This document shows, in pieces, positions 28,602 to 38,644 of a stretch of 64,000 nucleotides of DNA; the stretch's first letter is position 1, and the number at the start of each line of letters is the position of its first letter. The notes beneath the pieces are model-generated. The model saw only the letters and a list, made by a program, of their open reading frames with translations. It was not told the DNA's origin and did not search any database. The translations under genes and the position numbers were made by a program. This DNA is from a virus. The stretch spans positions 1-64,000 of IMG/VR virus record IMGVR_UViG_3300025603_000009. One strand, given 5' to 3'.

Positions 28602-31600
28602 TTAAAGAGTTTTTATTGCAATTGGTTTTACATCAAGTAAACGAAATGTTCTAGGAGTATTTGTTGTATACTCCAATCTAACTATTATGAATTTACTAAT
28701 AATTTCTGACAAATCAAACCAATTCTTCAACAAATTTATATTAGTAGTATTAACTTCACCATCATCATTAATTAAAAATACAGTAGGATCAATAACAAAA
28801 TCACGTATTTCATTAAACCGCCACTCACCTTTATCAAAAGCAACGTTATTATCAAACCAAGGAACATAATCTCCATCTATAGGAATACGTCCAGTACATT
28901 GCGTATCAGTATAAATAGTAATATGTGTAATAGTATCTTGTGGACTTGCACCTCTAGCACTATTATACACTTCTGAAATCCATTGAATAGCTTGTAATAC
29001 AAATGTACCCGCATCAGGAGAATTAAACAACAAATCTATATAACTTCCAAATCTTTCGTCTTCATAAAATTGTCCTCGTTTTAATTCAGTTTTTGAATTA
29101 TGACCATAAATTTTATATTCATTACCATTAATATTATTTCTAACAGAATATAAACGTTGAGATGTTCTAAAATATAGATTAGGAATATAGTCATGTTCAC
29201 ACACCCACATTTTTCTTCCAAAGTCATATGAAACAGTAAATTCACGTTCTGGTTCAGATGTTTTATTTTTAGTAACAAGAAGTCTATTATAAACTGTATC
29301 AAAACCTACAGTAAACCCACCAACACCCATAGGATTATCAGAAGTTGAATTAGCTTTAGGTAGATTATCTTTAAAAAATACTCTACGTCCTTCATTACTA
29401 AGAATTTTAACAGCACCATCATATTGTACTATAAAACCTTCATTAGATGATACAAACAAATAACCATGTCTACACAATACAAAACCAAACTTATCAGCTA
29501 GTCCTAATTCCCCAATAGCATCGTTAAGAACTTCTTTTGGTTCATATTCAAAAATTTCACCGTAACCAATATTAGCATTTTCTGCACCAACATTAATAGT
29601 AGCTCTTGCAGCAGTTACATACAACCCGTGTTCAAGATGTATCATTAACCTATCTCCAAAGGCGCATACGGCAACAATGTTACCACGTTTTTTAGGCATT
29701 TCATAATAATCATTAATAAGAAACACACGCCATGTTAATTCATATTCTTCTCTAGTGCTAGGTATAGATAATGCAATTTTACTTGGAAATATATCTTGAA
29801 TTGCTACACAATCTGTAGAAGGATTATATGGAAAAGCACTTTTTAAATAATTTAATTGTGAATAATCTTCATTATATAAATAAAGACTATCATCAACTAA
29901 TGCTAAATCATCTTCTTTAGGGTAAGATTGAATATTATTATTAACGTCATCAAATCTTAAACCAATATTTGCTGCACTTTCTACAGGTATATATGTAAAA
30001 TACGTATTTCCTGCAGACCTACGTTCAAATCCATGACCGTTTATAAAAATATCACCACCATTTTCATTTTTAACTTCGTATGTATCATTATCGTTAATAA
30101 AATAAATTTTTCCTGTACGAACTAATTGTTGATTATAAAAATCTTTATAAATATCATTTTTGTAATACATAAGATTACCAATAGTACCATAAGGATTTAA
30201 TATTACATTTACTAACAAATTATTATCTCCTCTAGACCAAGCAAATCTATGTGAATATACGGGTTTAAATCGCATATTTTCATTAAATTTTCCCCATAAT
30301 ATTTCTTCACTATTAGCATTATTAATATAACCTGTAGTATTTCTAGGTACATATAAAAGTTCATCAAGAATACGCAATTGAAAAGCCCCTTTATAGCCAT
30401 TTCCAAAAGTTTCATTAGATGTTAAAAAATTATAATTGTTATTTACTAACAAATCAGTTTCATCTAATGCAAAACCATATAGTTGTTGCTTAAAATATGC
30501 AGGAAAATTTCCAGGTTTAGTTTTAAGAGAATCAAAACCGTGAAATCTAAAATCATCTTCTCCTGTATTTATAATACTATTACTATCAATTCTATTATCA
30601 GTAAATGTAGTAAGAATAGATTGATCAAAAATTAATCTATTGTTAGCATCTCTTTTAGCATACAGTATTTCAAATCCTTGTATTTCTGCTTTAATTTCAG
30701 GGGGGAAATATATATCTTCTAATGCAATACCTAATACAGTTGTATCTATTTCACTCTGACTAAAATCATATGTGTTAGTAACAGCACTAGGTACAATTTT
30801 AATAACAGGGTTCGCCCTTGAAGATGATGGTGGAACTAATTCTCCATCAGTACCATTATGATCACTTGTAAATTCGACTGTAGGTGCAGTGTGAGCAAAT
30901 CTAATTTTAAAATAATCATATACACTTACGTCAATATCATTAATTCCTACACTAACATTTAAAGCAGAAGGTACTACACCACCAACATTTTCTGCTGCGT
31001 GTGTAGCTAATAAAACACCATCTTGACTATACTGCTCTAACCGAAATACACTAATAACATTAATTGCACCACTAATAATATTAAAATCAAAATCTATAAT
31101 TAAATCTACAGTCTGTGTTGCCATACTACGACAATAAAATACTAATTCATCATCATCAAAAGACAATACCCAATTAGCATTATGACCGTTAAGAGCTTTA
31201 TCTGTAATAAGAGATGGAACACAATATGCAGTATCAAAATATCTAAATTTAATATTACGACAACTATCTACTTCAGAAGGTTGTGAAACATGATCGTCTA
31301 CAAGAATATGAAATTCTCTACTTAAATTAGTACTTACAGTATTTCTTGTAACGTGCGGTATACCCCAATCACTAAGTTTTTTTAAGCTAGGCATTTTATG
31401 ATGTCTAACTTTTGCACTACGAATATTACCAATTACACCACCTGAATCTACAACATCAAAATCGTCTGTATCAGGATAAATTTCAGTTTGATTTTCCCAA
31501 TATCCCATACGTCTATCAATACGTGCAGTATCATAAATTTCATGTGCTTTTGCAGTATCACTTAATTCTTGTGCATATAGTCTATTAATATAATTATAAT

Positions 31601-32840
31601 TATCTGGACCAAGTTCAGTTAATAAAGCATTTTCTAAATAATTATTATCTGTATATGGTAATGCTATTGCAGACCTACCAGGGATATGATAAGCTTTAGT
31701 ACGTTCACCATTTTTTAAAACTAGTGCAATATACAATGCGTATACTTCGTCACCTTGAAATCCTTTTTTATTATAAACTACTGTACCTTCTTTAAATGTC
31801 TTATTTATAGTATTTAAACTTACAACAGTTTGTTTTCGCCATTTTACTTTAATATTATTGGCGTATTTTTGATAGTCTAAATCTCTTATTTCTTTAACGT
31901 GCGCTAAAACTAATCTGTCATTTATAACGTCTATAGCTTCCGCACCGTCGTATATTGCATTTGAAACTAATACACTACCTAAATCAATTAATTCAGCGTC
32001 TAAAAGCGTAGTTAAGACGTATTCAACGCTATCAGCTTGCTGTATAGCGATTTTAGTGACCCTATAGGTTTGAATTTCTTGCGCTATAGACGTACTAATA
32101 CCAATAATGATAAATTCATAGGAATTGTCGAGGTTTGAAAAATCAATTACAATAGATTTTGTACTAAATTGATCGGCAGGATCACCATCATATTCAACAA
32201 AAGTATCACCATCATTACTTAAAACAATAGGTACAGGATTAGATAATGCAGACCAGCTTGTAATACTACCATCAGATAATTCATATGCTGTAAATATAGA
32301 ATATGAACCTGTAGCTAAGTTACCACCCGTATCTCTAATTTCTCTTACATTAATTACAGGAACAGTATAATTAGGAAAAATGTTTAATAAATTAATATCA
32401 TCAGCATTAACAAAATCATTATTAATATCTAATTCAAAAGGTAAACAATCTACATTTAAAATTCTAGGTTTATTATGTCCAGTTTGAACACCATCTACCC
32501 ACGCTATAACTAAATTACCATTAAACATATAACGAAAAGACCCTCGAATAGGGTTATCTGTGTTTAAAGACAATAATTGACTATTAATTATAACAGTATA
32601 AACACCACCTCTTACAACAGCAATTTCGTTATCTGTATTATTAGTAGAATAAATAATGTATTCTTTAGGCGTACCAAGAACCCCGCAAATAGGATAAGGG
32701 GCGTCTTCTAAACCGTCAAAACCAGGTTCATTTTCTACATCATTACTTTCTCCACTAAGAACAATATTCTTAGCTTTTCTCCAACTAAGTGTTTCAGAAC
32801 TTAAAGGAGAAAAATCGTCTTTATTACCTTTTAACTGCAT
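28602..32840 (-). CDS. Tail nozzle / muzzle-like protein (1412 aa)
   Basis: The N-terminus (LSWRKAKNIVLSGESNDVEN followed by EPGFDGL) and the beta-rich body with repeated blade-like segments resemble tail nozzle proteins of short-tailed phages (P22 gp10, T7 gp12 type) and the large muzzle protein at the tail tip of crAss-like phages. No membrane segment, no catalytic motif. A virion closure and DNA exit role at the distal tail is therefore likely. The gene follows the small tail-region gene 32840-33232 with a TAATG overlap and precedes the cargo genes, the usual place for this protein in the group. The family-level inference rests on sequence style, length and order; no structure search was possible. 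Confidence 0.7.
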   Translation of the reverse strand: MQLKGNKDDFSPLSSETLSWRKAKNIVLSGESNDVENEPGFDGLEDAPYPICGVLGTPKEYIIYSTNNTDNEIAVVRGGVYTVIINSQLLSLNTDNPIRGSFRYMFNGNLVIAWVDGVQTGHNKPRILNVDCLPFELDINNDFVNADDINLLNIFPNYTVPVINVREIRDTGGNLATGSYSIFTAYELSDGSITSWSALSNPVPIVLSNDGDTFVEYDGDPADQFSTKSIVIDFSNLDNSYEFIIIGISTSIAQEIQTYRVTKIAIQQADSVEYVLTTLLDAELIDLGSVLVSNAIYDGAEAIDVINDRLVLAHVKEIRDLDYQKYANNIKVKWRKQTVVSLNTINKTFKEGTVVYNKKGFQGDEVYALYIALVLKNGERTKAYHIPGRSAIALPYTDNNYLENALLTELGPDNYNYINRLYAQELSDTAKAHEIYDTARIDRRMGYWENQTEIYPDTDDFDVVDSGGVIGNIRSAKVRHHKMPSLKKLSDWGIPHVTRNTVSTNLSREFHILVDDHVSQPSEVDSCRNIKFRYFDTAYCVPSLITDKALNGHNANWVLSFDDDELVFYCRSMATQTVDLIIDFDFNIISGAINVISVFRLEQYSQDGVLLATHAAENVGGVVPSALNVSVGINDIDVSVYDYFKIRFAHTAPTVEFTSDHNGTDGELVPPSSSRANPVIKIVPSAVTNTYDFSQSEIDTTVLGIALEDIYFPPEIKAEIQGFEILYAKRDANNRLIFDQSILTTFTDNRIDSNSIINTGEDDFRFHGFDSLKTKPGNFPAYFKQQLYGFALDETDLLVNNNYNFLTSNETFGNGYKGAFQLRILDELLYVPRNTTGYINNANSEEILWGKFNENMRFKPVYSHRFAWSRGDNNLLVNVILNPYGTIGNLMYYKNDIYKDFYNQQLVRTGKIYFINDNDTYEVKNENGGDIFINGHGFERRSAGNTYFTYIPVESAANIGLRFDDVNNNIQSYPKEDDLALVDDSLYLYNEDYSQLNYLKSAFPYNPSTDCVAIQDIFPSKIALSIPSTREEYELTWRVFLINDYYEMPKKRGNIVAVCAFGDRLMIHLEHGLYVTAARATINVGAENANIGYGEIFEYEPKEVLNDAIGELGLADKFGFVLCRHGYLFVSSNEGFIVQYDGAVKILSNEGRRVFFKDNLPKANSTSDNPMGVGGFTVGFDTVYNRLLVTKNKTSEPEREFTVSYDFGRKMWVCEHDYIPNLYFRTSQRLYSVRNNINGNEYKIYGHNSKTELKRGQFYEDERFGSYIDLLFNSPDAGTFVLQAIQWISEVYNSARGASPQDTITHITIYTDTQCTGRIPIDGDYVPWFDNNVAFDKGEWRFNEIRDFVIDPTVFLINDDGEVNTTNINLLKNWFDLSEIISKFIIVRLEYTTNTPRTFRLLDVKPIAIKTL

Positions 32841-33232
32841 TATCGTTCTTTATATGGTAAATTTACAAGTAATATAGCATTTTTTGGAAATTGTTTTACT
32901 ATATCACTATTTGATGTATTTTTAGACATTGTAATATTTAATTCTTCTGCTAAATTTACAACGTCTACAGGGTCTACAATAAAAGATAATAAACTTACAA
33001 GTGTTTGAGAATTTACTAAATCAACATATTTATAAGTTACTTCTGGCATATTACCATCTTTTATTAAAAAATTATTATCAATTTCTTTTTCAACTCTATA
33101 TTTTTTAGTGTCAGGATACGAAAAAATAGGTAGTTTAAAAGCTATACTGGCTTTGTTAATTTCAACAACAAGCCACCCTTTTGATAACCTATTTTGGTTA
33201 TTATTAATTGTACCTATATATAAACTAACCAT
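32840..33232 (-). CDS. Small tail-region protein (130 aa), unknown
   Basis: A longer frame begins at a TTG at 33253, but the ATG at 33232 overlaps the stop of the upstream gene as TAATG, the coupling used across this block, so I place the start there (MVSLYIGTINNNQNRL). The protein is beta-rich at the N-terminus (KASIAFKLPIF and KYRVEKEIDNNFLIKDG) with a short C-terminal hydrophobic strand (NAILLVNLPY). No known family. Position between the leucine-rich protein and the nozzle suggests a small tail or fibre-associated component. Confidence 0.6.
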   Translation of the reverse strand: MVSLYIGTINNNQNRLSKGWLVVEINKASIAFKLPIFSYPDTKKYRVEKEIDNNFLIKDGNMPEVTYKYVDLVNSQTLVSLLSFIVDPVDVVNLAEELNITMSKNTSNSDIVKQFPKNAILLVNLPYKER

Positions 33233-34812
33233 TATGAATGTGTTATTGAACAACCATTATTATTTAAATAGGTAGCATCTGCAATACCTGTAGAAGAGGG
33301 TGCAGAATTTCCTGCTAAATCAATATCAATAGCTCTATTAACGGCATCATAACTAGTACGTGCTTGAGCAATAATTTGATCAACTTCTGATTCAGGTAAA
33401 TTACAATTTAATATTTTAAATGTAACAAATGTATTTTCAACTGTATTTGTCCATGTTACTAAAGTAGCATTTGAACTAAAATATAACGTAATTGCATTAG
33501 AAAAATCTGCACTACTGGATACATCTTCAATTTTATTGTTATCAAGTCTTATATTAGTTGCGTTTTCATAATTTAATACAGGTACACTTACTAATTCATT
33601 AGCACTTAATAATATGTCAGTCCAAGATGTAGATGTTGATAATGGAAAAGATATTAAATCGTTAAATTCAGCACTAACTCTTTGAATATTGGCAAGTGTT
33701 ACTGAAGGTAATGAAACAATACTATTGTTTCTAAAATATAAATCTTCAATACTATCTGTTAACCAATTAGCAGGTATAGAAGTTAATGCACAATATTGTA
33801 TATATAAATCTTTAACAGTATCTAAATCCCATGTTGAATTAAGTACAATATTATTATTATAATCTAATCTTACACGACCTATTCCACAGTTAACATTATC
33901 AGGACAAGTTTGTAAATCACAATTCCAAAAATCATAATCTACACAAGAAGGCATTGAAGCATCAGGTGGGGCAGTAAGTAAAGATGAAGATGTAACTCTA
34001 AATTGTAAAACACTAGCACCATTAAATGCACCTATACTAGTTATAGATTGTGTAAACATTCTTACTTGCCTTATTAAAACACCATCAACAATATATATTT
34101 TAATAGTTTTACTAGTTGAGTCAGAATATGATTTTGTTAATGCAGGTGTTGATACACCCATACTTGAAACTTGAGATGTATCATCACCCCACAAAACTAT
34201 AACAAAATCTGTACTTGTTGTATTTATGGTATTAGTATGTGTACCAGATTTAGTTGTAGTATATTCAAATAAATTATAATTATACTCGAAAGTATCATTC
34301 ACCTCTGAAGAAAGACTTGAAGCCCCATTAGACGCTTGAATAACCATTTCTAAATTACGAGAAGGATGTGTCTCAATAGTACCACTAGCAATAAGCCAAT
34401 CAGTCATAGCAAAATTAAGTACCATACCGTTCGTTATTGTCAAAGGCGTAGTTATATTAGACTCAACATCATCTACCCAGTTAGATTCAGCAGATGGTGC
34501 ATTAGTACCTATTACATCACCTATAGCATATTCAGCAGAAGCTATTATAGTTGAATCATCTGCATCTCTAATACTAATTAAAAATCTAGAACCATTACTT
34601 AAAGGAGCACCTTCAGCATTTTCTAAAGTAATTGTAAAATCTTGTTGATTTGTAATTCCTCCAGTAATACTAGCTACAATATTTATTGTACCAGTAAAAT
34701 CAGCTGCTCCCGTATCTGGTAATATAATATGTTTAATAGACGTAAATATACTATTTGCACTAATTTTTAGTCCATTAATAAAATTAATACTTCGAGTAAT
34801 TAAATTATCCAA
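33232..34812 (-). CDS. Leucine-rich-repeat virion protein, receptor-binding candidate
   Basis: A 526-residue protein. The first part (to about 290) is beta-rich and Ser/Thr/Asn-rich with short Cys-containing motifs (MPSCVDYDFWNC and LQTCPDNVNCG). Residues about 330-430 carry successive leucine-rich repeats of roughly 20-24 residues (DLYIQYCALTSIPANW, DLYFRNNSIVSLPSV, DILLSANELVSVPVL, NIRLDNNKIEDVSS). LRR domains bind proteins or glycans and are seen in some phage adhesins. With its position in the tail region next to a fibre-like gene, host-surface binding is the best inference. The start is a TTG at 34812, just upstream of the preceding gene's stop (34805); I see no better ATG. Confidence 0.65.
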   Translation of the reverse strand: MDNLITRSINFINGLKISANSIFTSIKHIILPDTGAADFTGTINIVASITGGITNQQDFTITLENAEGAPLSNGSRFLISIRDADDSTIIASAEYAIGDVIGTNAPSAESNWVDDVESNITTPLTITNGMVLNFAMTDWLIASGTIETHPSRNLEMVIQASNGASSLSSEVNDTFEYNYNLFEYTTTKSGTHTNTINTTSTDFVIVLWGDDTSQVSSMGVSTPALTKSYSDSTSKTIKIYIVDGVLIRQVRMFTQSITSIGAFNGASVLQFRVTSSSLLTAPPDASMPSCVDYDFWNCDLQTCPDNVNCGIGRVRLDYNNNIVLNSTWDLDTVKDLYIQYCALTSIPANWLTDSIEDLYFRNNSIVSLPSVTLANIQRVSAEFNDLISFPLSTSTSWTDILLSANELVSVPVLNYENATNIRLDNNKIEDVSSSADFSNAITLYFSSNATLVTWTNTVENTFVTFKILNCNLPESEVDQIIAQARTSYDAVNRAIDIDLAGNSAPSSTGIADATYLNNNGCSITHS

Positions 34813-35707
34813 TTGATTTAATTCTATGTACTAGTGATACTTCAATATAACAAGTACCAGTTGCTACAATTTGAAAATTACTAAGTTCAGCAACATCTCC
34901 ACCAGGTCTATCAGGATGATCTCCTAAAATAATTATTGTTGCATCTCCGACAGTTTTAAAACCTAAACCCGTTGTAGTATTTGGAGTTGACCCGTCTATA
35001 GTCCATCTAACAACTTCTGAACCATTATATACAACAATCATAGCACCTGTTGCATTATTTTCTGTTAACAAATCAACAACTGTAGTAACAGTTTCAGCTA
35101 CTTGACAAGTATTAAGTTTACTTGCAGTTGTAGTTAATCTTTTAGATGCTCTACTTTTTGCAGCTCTTATATATTCGTGATCTAATATTTTAACTCTTGA
35201 CATTACTAAAGTCATAGTATTAGTAGTAAATTGTTTACTAGTTATACTATAAACAAACGCTAGTGTAGTAGCATCTTGAGCAGGTGTTTCTGATAACCCT
35301 GTTTTAATACCATATACAATAACATATTCATCAGCATTAATACTACCTAAAGTACCAGTTACTTGAAACCACCCTATTTTAAACGTAGTAAACCCTTTTT
35401 TACTATATACTTGTTGCTGAAGATTAGTTATAGCAGTTATTAAACCCGTTGTATTTGTATTAATACTTTCTACAGCAGCAACAACATCATCTAAAAGCCC
35501 CATAGAGGTACTAGTATTTGATTCTATTCCTGTAGTATTTGTTTCTATTAGTGTATTAATATCTTCTAAATTAGAAAGACTTGCAAGTAAAGTAGTTAAA
35601 TCTGCTTCAATAGCGGTGGTATCACAAGAACCACCTCCAGCTGACATATTATTAATAGCAATTTCAATTCTTTTTAATTCAAGAAATATAGTTTTTAAAT
35701 CAGACAT
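34805..35707 (-). CDS. Fibre-like structural protein with N-terminal coiled coil (300 aa)
   Basis: A longer frame begins at 35785, but the first 26 residues would overlap the upstream gene. The ATG at 35707 lies one base after that gene's stop and gives MSDLKTIFLELKRIEIAINN, a natural start. Residues 1-110 form heptad-like helices (SLSNLEDINTLIETN, LLDDVVAAVESINTNTTGL), as in trimeric fibres. The remainder is beta-rich and ends in EVSLVHRIKSIG. No enzymatic motif. It may be a head or tail fibre or a fibre adaptor carrying the adjacent leucine-rich protein; this is inference from shape and neighbours. Confidence 0.6.
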   Translation of the reverse strand: MSDLKTIFLELKRIEIAINNMSAGGGSCDTTAIEADLTTLLASLSNLEDINTLIETNTTGIESNTSTSMGLLDDVVAAVESINTNTTGLITAITNLQQQVYSKKGFTTFKIGWFQVTGTLGSINADEYVIVYGIKTGLSETPAQDATTLAFVYSITSKQFTTNTMTLVMSRVKILDHEYIRAAKSRASKRLTTTASKLNTCQVAETVTTVVDLLTENNATGAMIVVYNGSEVVRWTIDGSTPNTTTGLGFKTVGDATIIILGDHPDRPGGDVAELSNFQIVATGTCYIEVSLVHRIKSIG

Positions 35708-35708
35708 T

Positions 35709-36458
35709 TTATGTAGATATTGTAAAAGGATTAGTAATACGAGTTCCAGGAGTAATGCCAGTAGAACCTGCACCAGCTTCTCCATAAAATTGTCTAAACA
35801 TATCTCCGCTATATGTAGGATCTAACCACCTATCCATAAAAGCATTCATATCATCAAGACTATTCCAATCTATTTCATTTCTTGCTCTTGTAGCAAAATT
35901 TTCATAAATAGAATTAACTTTTTCCCAATTTCTATTAAAAACAGGGTGATTATAACCACCTAATATCATACGACCTATAACATAAAAACCTAACGCATCA
36001 GCATAAGATTTGTTATCAGGTATCATAGGCATATTACACTTATCTAAAGGTATCCCTTGATAAAACAATTCTAATTCTCCAGTTTCAAATGTAACAGTAA
36101 ACCAAGGGTCTTTAAAATTGTAATAATGATTAGGATGGTGAGAAAGTGTTTGATTATCAGGAAAACTATTCCAGTTTGTAATATCTTCTAAAGAACTAAT
36201 ATTAGGATTTTTATCAAGTTTCATTCCTTGATACCGCAATCCAATAAAATTATCAACTGCACAAGGCAATACAAATTTATAATTTTCTACAGTTATTTTA
36301 ACACTACAAATTTCTCTTGAATAATATGCACCTATATCTTGAATAGCTTCACCTATCCATTCATAAGCATCACCTATCCACTCTGTACTTTTAGGTTTAA
36401 AATCACGTTCTATTTTAGCAATAACAGAACTAATTGAACGTTTAGTAACTTGAAACAT
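35709..36458 (-). CDS. Tail tubular/ring (adaptor) protein candidate (249 aa)
   Basis: A helical protein with the pattern VIAKIERDFKPKSTEWIGDA followed by YEWIGEAIQDIG, aromatic beta strands (DPWFTVTFETGELELFYQGIP) and a C-terminal helix ending FMDRWL. This style is typical of the conserved head-tail ring or tail tubular proteins (T7 gp11/P22 gp4-like role) of crAss-like phages, which bind below the portal. It overlaps the upstream gene by 17 bases and ends two bases before the next ATG, so it is tightly coupled in the late operon. The structural role is well supported by context; the exact ring is not determined. Confidence 0.65.
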   Translation of the reverse strand: MFQVTKRSISSVIAKIERDFKPKSTEWIGDAYEWIGEAIQDIGAYYSREICSVKITVENYKFVLPCAVDNFIGLRYQGMKLDKNPNISSLEDITNWNSFPDNQTLSHHPNHYYNFKDPWFTVTFETGELELFYQGIPLDKCNMPMIPDNKSYADALGFYVIGRMILGGYNHPVFNRNWEKVNSIYENFATRARNEIDWNSLDDMNAFMDRWLDPTYSGDMFRQFYGEAGAGSTGITPGTRITNPFTIST

Positions 36459-37239
36459 AATCTAACATTTTATAACGCAAATCAACATTATTTTTTGATT
36501 TACGTTCAACATTTAATTCAGTAATAAATGGGGCAGACGGTTTAAATGAAAAAAAAGCTTTATTTGCAACAAACGACGTTTTTTTAACCCAAGAAATCCA
36601 ACAGTTAATATTGTCAGCATATACAAACCATTTTTCTCCACCATTATCTTTAATAGGATTTCCTAATTCACATCTTTCAGTAACTTTATACGGAAGTCTA
36701 TCTTGTTTAATTAGTTGACGTTTAAGAATATTTGAAGCGTTCCAATCAATTCTTTGTTTATCAGATTTTTTTCTAATAATTTCTAAACACCCTAATCTAG
36801 CGGTTAAAGCAATACGTTGTCCGTCTATTAAATTTCTACGTATAATATAATTATTAGTAAAAATAATAGTTTTAAAAACTTCAAGTGTAGGTAATACACT
36901 ATTTAATTTATCAATTTCAAATTTAATAGCATTAACAGCTTTAATTTCTTTAATAAGTTTACTAAGTTTTTTTGTTACATCAGTAATAAATGCAACATTT
37001 GTATCTAAAGAATACACTATCTTAATTTCTTTTTCAAGTTTAATAGATTTTTTTATAAACGCAAAATCAAGATTTGCTTTTTTATTAAAGTAAATCTTGT
37101 TAGGTTCAAGTTTATTCCACATAATATCAAGAGATGTATTAATGCGTATATAATAAGATTTTAAAGATTTTAATTTCTTTATATCTTCATTATATATACG
37201 GTCATACAACATTCTTGTATTAATCATTTGTCGTTTCAT
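36442..37239 (-). CDS. Lysine-rich conserved late protein, unknown (265 aa)
   Basis: Strongly basic. The N-terminal 150 residues are helical and Lys/Ile/Asn-rich. The C-terminal part has the Trp-rich segment IDWNASNILKRQLIKQD, then GGEKWFVYADNINCWISW, a pattern I recall from unannotated proteins of related Bacteroidota phages. No catalytic motif. It overlaps the genes on both sides by about 20 bases, and its stop is TAG, evidence that TAG is a true stop in the late genes. It is probably a virion or assembly protein. A second ATG at 37227 is also possible. Confidence 0.6.
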   Translation of the reverse strand: MKRQMINTRMLYDRIYNEDIKKLKSLKSYYIRINTSLDIMWNKLEPNKIYFNKKANLDFAFIKKSIKLEKEIKIVYSLDTNVAFITDVTKKLSKLIKEIKAVNAIKFEIDKLNSVLPTLEVFKTIIFTNNYIIRRNLIDGQRIALTARLGCLEIIRKKSDKQRIDWNASNILKRQLIKQDRLPYKVTERCELGNPIKDNGGEKWFVYADNINCWISWVKKTSFVANKAFFSFKPSAPFITELNVERKSKNNVDLRYKMLDYVSSY

Positions 37240-37846
37240 CTACTTCTATTTCTGTATTTTGTGTACTAGTACTAAACTTTTTAAGAAGCATATCTTTAAT
37301 TAAAAAAACCATATCTGCGGGTATACCAACAAAAGCGTGTTGATCTAAACAATCGTTAGCTTTACATACATCTTCTACATCTATAAAAGGAGCTTTTATA
37401 TGTGCATATCTTATTTTACAATTATTATATACATATAAATAACCATTTACATAATCATAACGTATAAAGTTTTGTGTATATTTATTGTGTTTAGTGTGGC
37501 ATAAAACCTCAACGGGTGTATGTATAAATGCACCCTTGCGATTTCTAGTGCTTACACTTATAAAAGGAGCGCGACCATGCAACCTTACAGGTTCAGGCAA
37601 CTGTTCAATACTTCTTAACCCATCAAGTCCTGCAATATTACATAGATCGTTAGCTTGAATAGGTGCTAATTCAACAGTAATAGTAGTCATATAAATATCA
37701 GAACCGTTATTACGTTCTGAATCACGACGTAATAACAAAGCAAAAGCCTCTTTTATTTCAACAATTAAAGTTTGTTTAAGAGTATAATTTCCTATTTGAT
37801 TAAGAGCTACTAAAGTAGTATCTGCTATGTCGCTGTAAGTAGTCAT
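37220..37846 (-). CDS. Conserved structural (ring-type) protein, crAss-like (208 aa)
   Basis: The N-terminal helix TTYSDIADTTLVALNQIGNY and LLLRRDSERN are followed by a beta-rich core (YMTTITVELAPIQ, NGYLYVYNNCKIRYAHIKAPF) and an acidic, Thr-rich C-terminal tail. Length, fold style and position between the cupin-like gene and the tubular protein match ring or connector proteins of Crassvirales. I infer a structural role at the head-tail junction. No enzyme motif is visible. Confidence 0.55.
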   Translation of the reverse strand: MTTYSDIADTTLVALNQIGNYTLKQTLIVEIKEAFALLLRRDSERNNGSDIYMTTITVELAPIQANDLCNIAGLDGLRSIEQLPEPVRLHGRAPFISVSTRNRKGAFIHTPVEVLCHTKHNKYTQNFIRYDYVNGYLYVYNNCKIRYAHIKAPFIDVEDVCKANDCLDQHAFVGIPADMVFLIKDMLLKKFSTSTQNTEIEVDETTND

Positions 37847-37849
37847 ATT

Positions 37850-38314
37850 TTAATTATCTTTATTGTTACCTAAAATATGTATTTTCTTTGTTGTAGGTAA
37901 TGTAAGGAATTTTTTTTCAGTAGCAAAGTCAATGTAAAAAGAACTGTTTTTTATATTTACAAGAATATGGTGCGTTACATATGGAGGAATTAATAAATAT
38001 TCATTTTCATGAATTTTTATATCTCTAACATTTTCAACAATTGTACCTTTAATAACATATATTAATTCCCAATGATTGTGTTTACACAACTCTAATTCGC
38101 CTTTGGAAGTAAAAAGTAAAAGATAACGTTTAAAATTACCATTAACTTTTATATATGTAGACTTAATAAAATCTTTGCTAAGATTAGAAAAATGTTTTAC
38201 GTTATTAATAATGTCTATTATAGGTATATCTATATCAACATATCTTAGCCTATTACGTGTTATTCGTAATGATTCTCTAGCTTCAATTATCGGTTTAATT
38301 ATTTTTGTTTGCAT
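37850..38314 (-). CDS. Cupin-like small protein in the late block (154 aa)
   Basis: Residues 60-125 have a cupin-like pattern: CKHNHWELIYVIKGT with His79, His81 and Glu83 spaced as in cupin motif 1, then YLLIPPYVTHHI with His115/His116 as in motif 2. Cupins are beta barrels that bind a metal or sugar and serve as enzymes, sugar binders or structural modules. The N-terminal 50 residues are basic and helical. The gene overlaps the holin-like gene by 20 bases and lies 3 bases before the ring-type gene, so it is part of the late operon. Metal binding is predicted from residues only. Confidence 0.55.
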   Translation of the reverse strand: MQTKIIKPIIEARESLRITRNRLRYVDIDIPIIDIINNVKHFSNLSKDFIKSTYIKVNGNFKRYLLLFTSKGELELCKHNHWELIYVIKGTIVENVRDIKIHENEYLLIPPYVTHHILVNIKNSSFYIDFATEKKFLTLPTTKKIHILGNNKDN

Positions 38315-38618
38315 TAATAGTAGCTTTTACTTCTGTTAAAACGGTATTTATATCAATAAGTGTAAGATTAATATCTTTACTAATTGAAGATTGAGCTTCC
38401 ATTTTTGTTACAATTGTACTAGTAACTAATGTAACTTCAGCAGTTAAACTAATAAGTTGTTGTACAAGTTCAGACTTTTCAGTTTCATATTTATTACGTA
38501 AAATTATACCTTCTGTTTTTTCTTGTCTATACATACGTACTGTATATATAAGTATTAAACCCAGTACAACTATAATAGGAGCTTGTTCTATTAACCAGTC
38601 TAATATTAATGATTCCAT
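38295..38618 (-). CDS. Holin- or spanin-like single-pass membrane protein (107 aa)
   Basis: One membrane segment near the N-terminus (IIVVLGLILIYTVRMY, residues 15-30) is followed by a positively charged turn and a long amphipathic helix (residues 35-105) rich in Ser/Thr/Leu. This architecture is shared by BhlA-type holins and some small spanin-like proteins, which help the endolysin reach the wall. It could also be a structural membrane protein. It is preceded by a hairpin terminator, so it starts a transcription subunit unless read through. Function is inferred from shape alone. Confidence 0.45.
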   Translation of the reverse strand: MESLILDWLIEQAPIIVVLGLILIYTVRMYRQEKTEGIILRNKYETEKSELVQQLISLTAEVTLVTSTIVTKMEAQSSISKDINLTLIDINTVLTEVKATINANKNN

Positions 38619-38644
38619 TTCTTAAATTAGTATTATTAGATATG

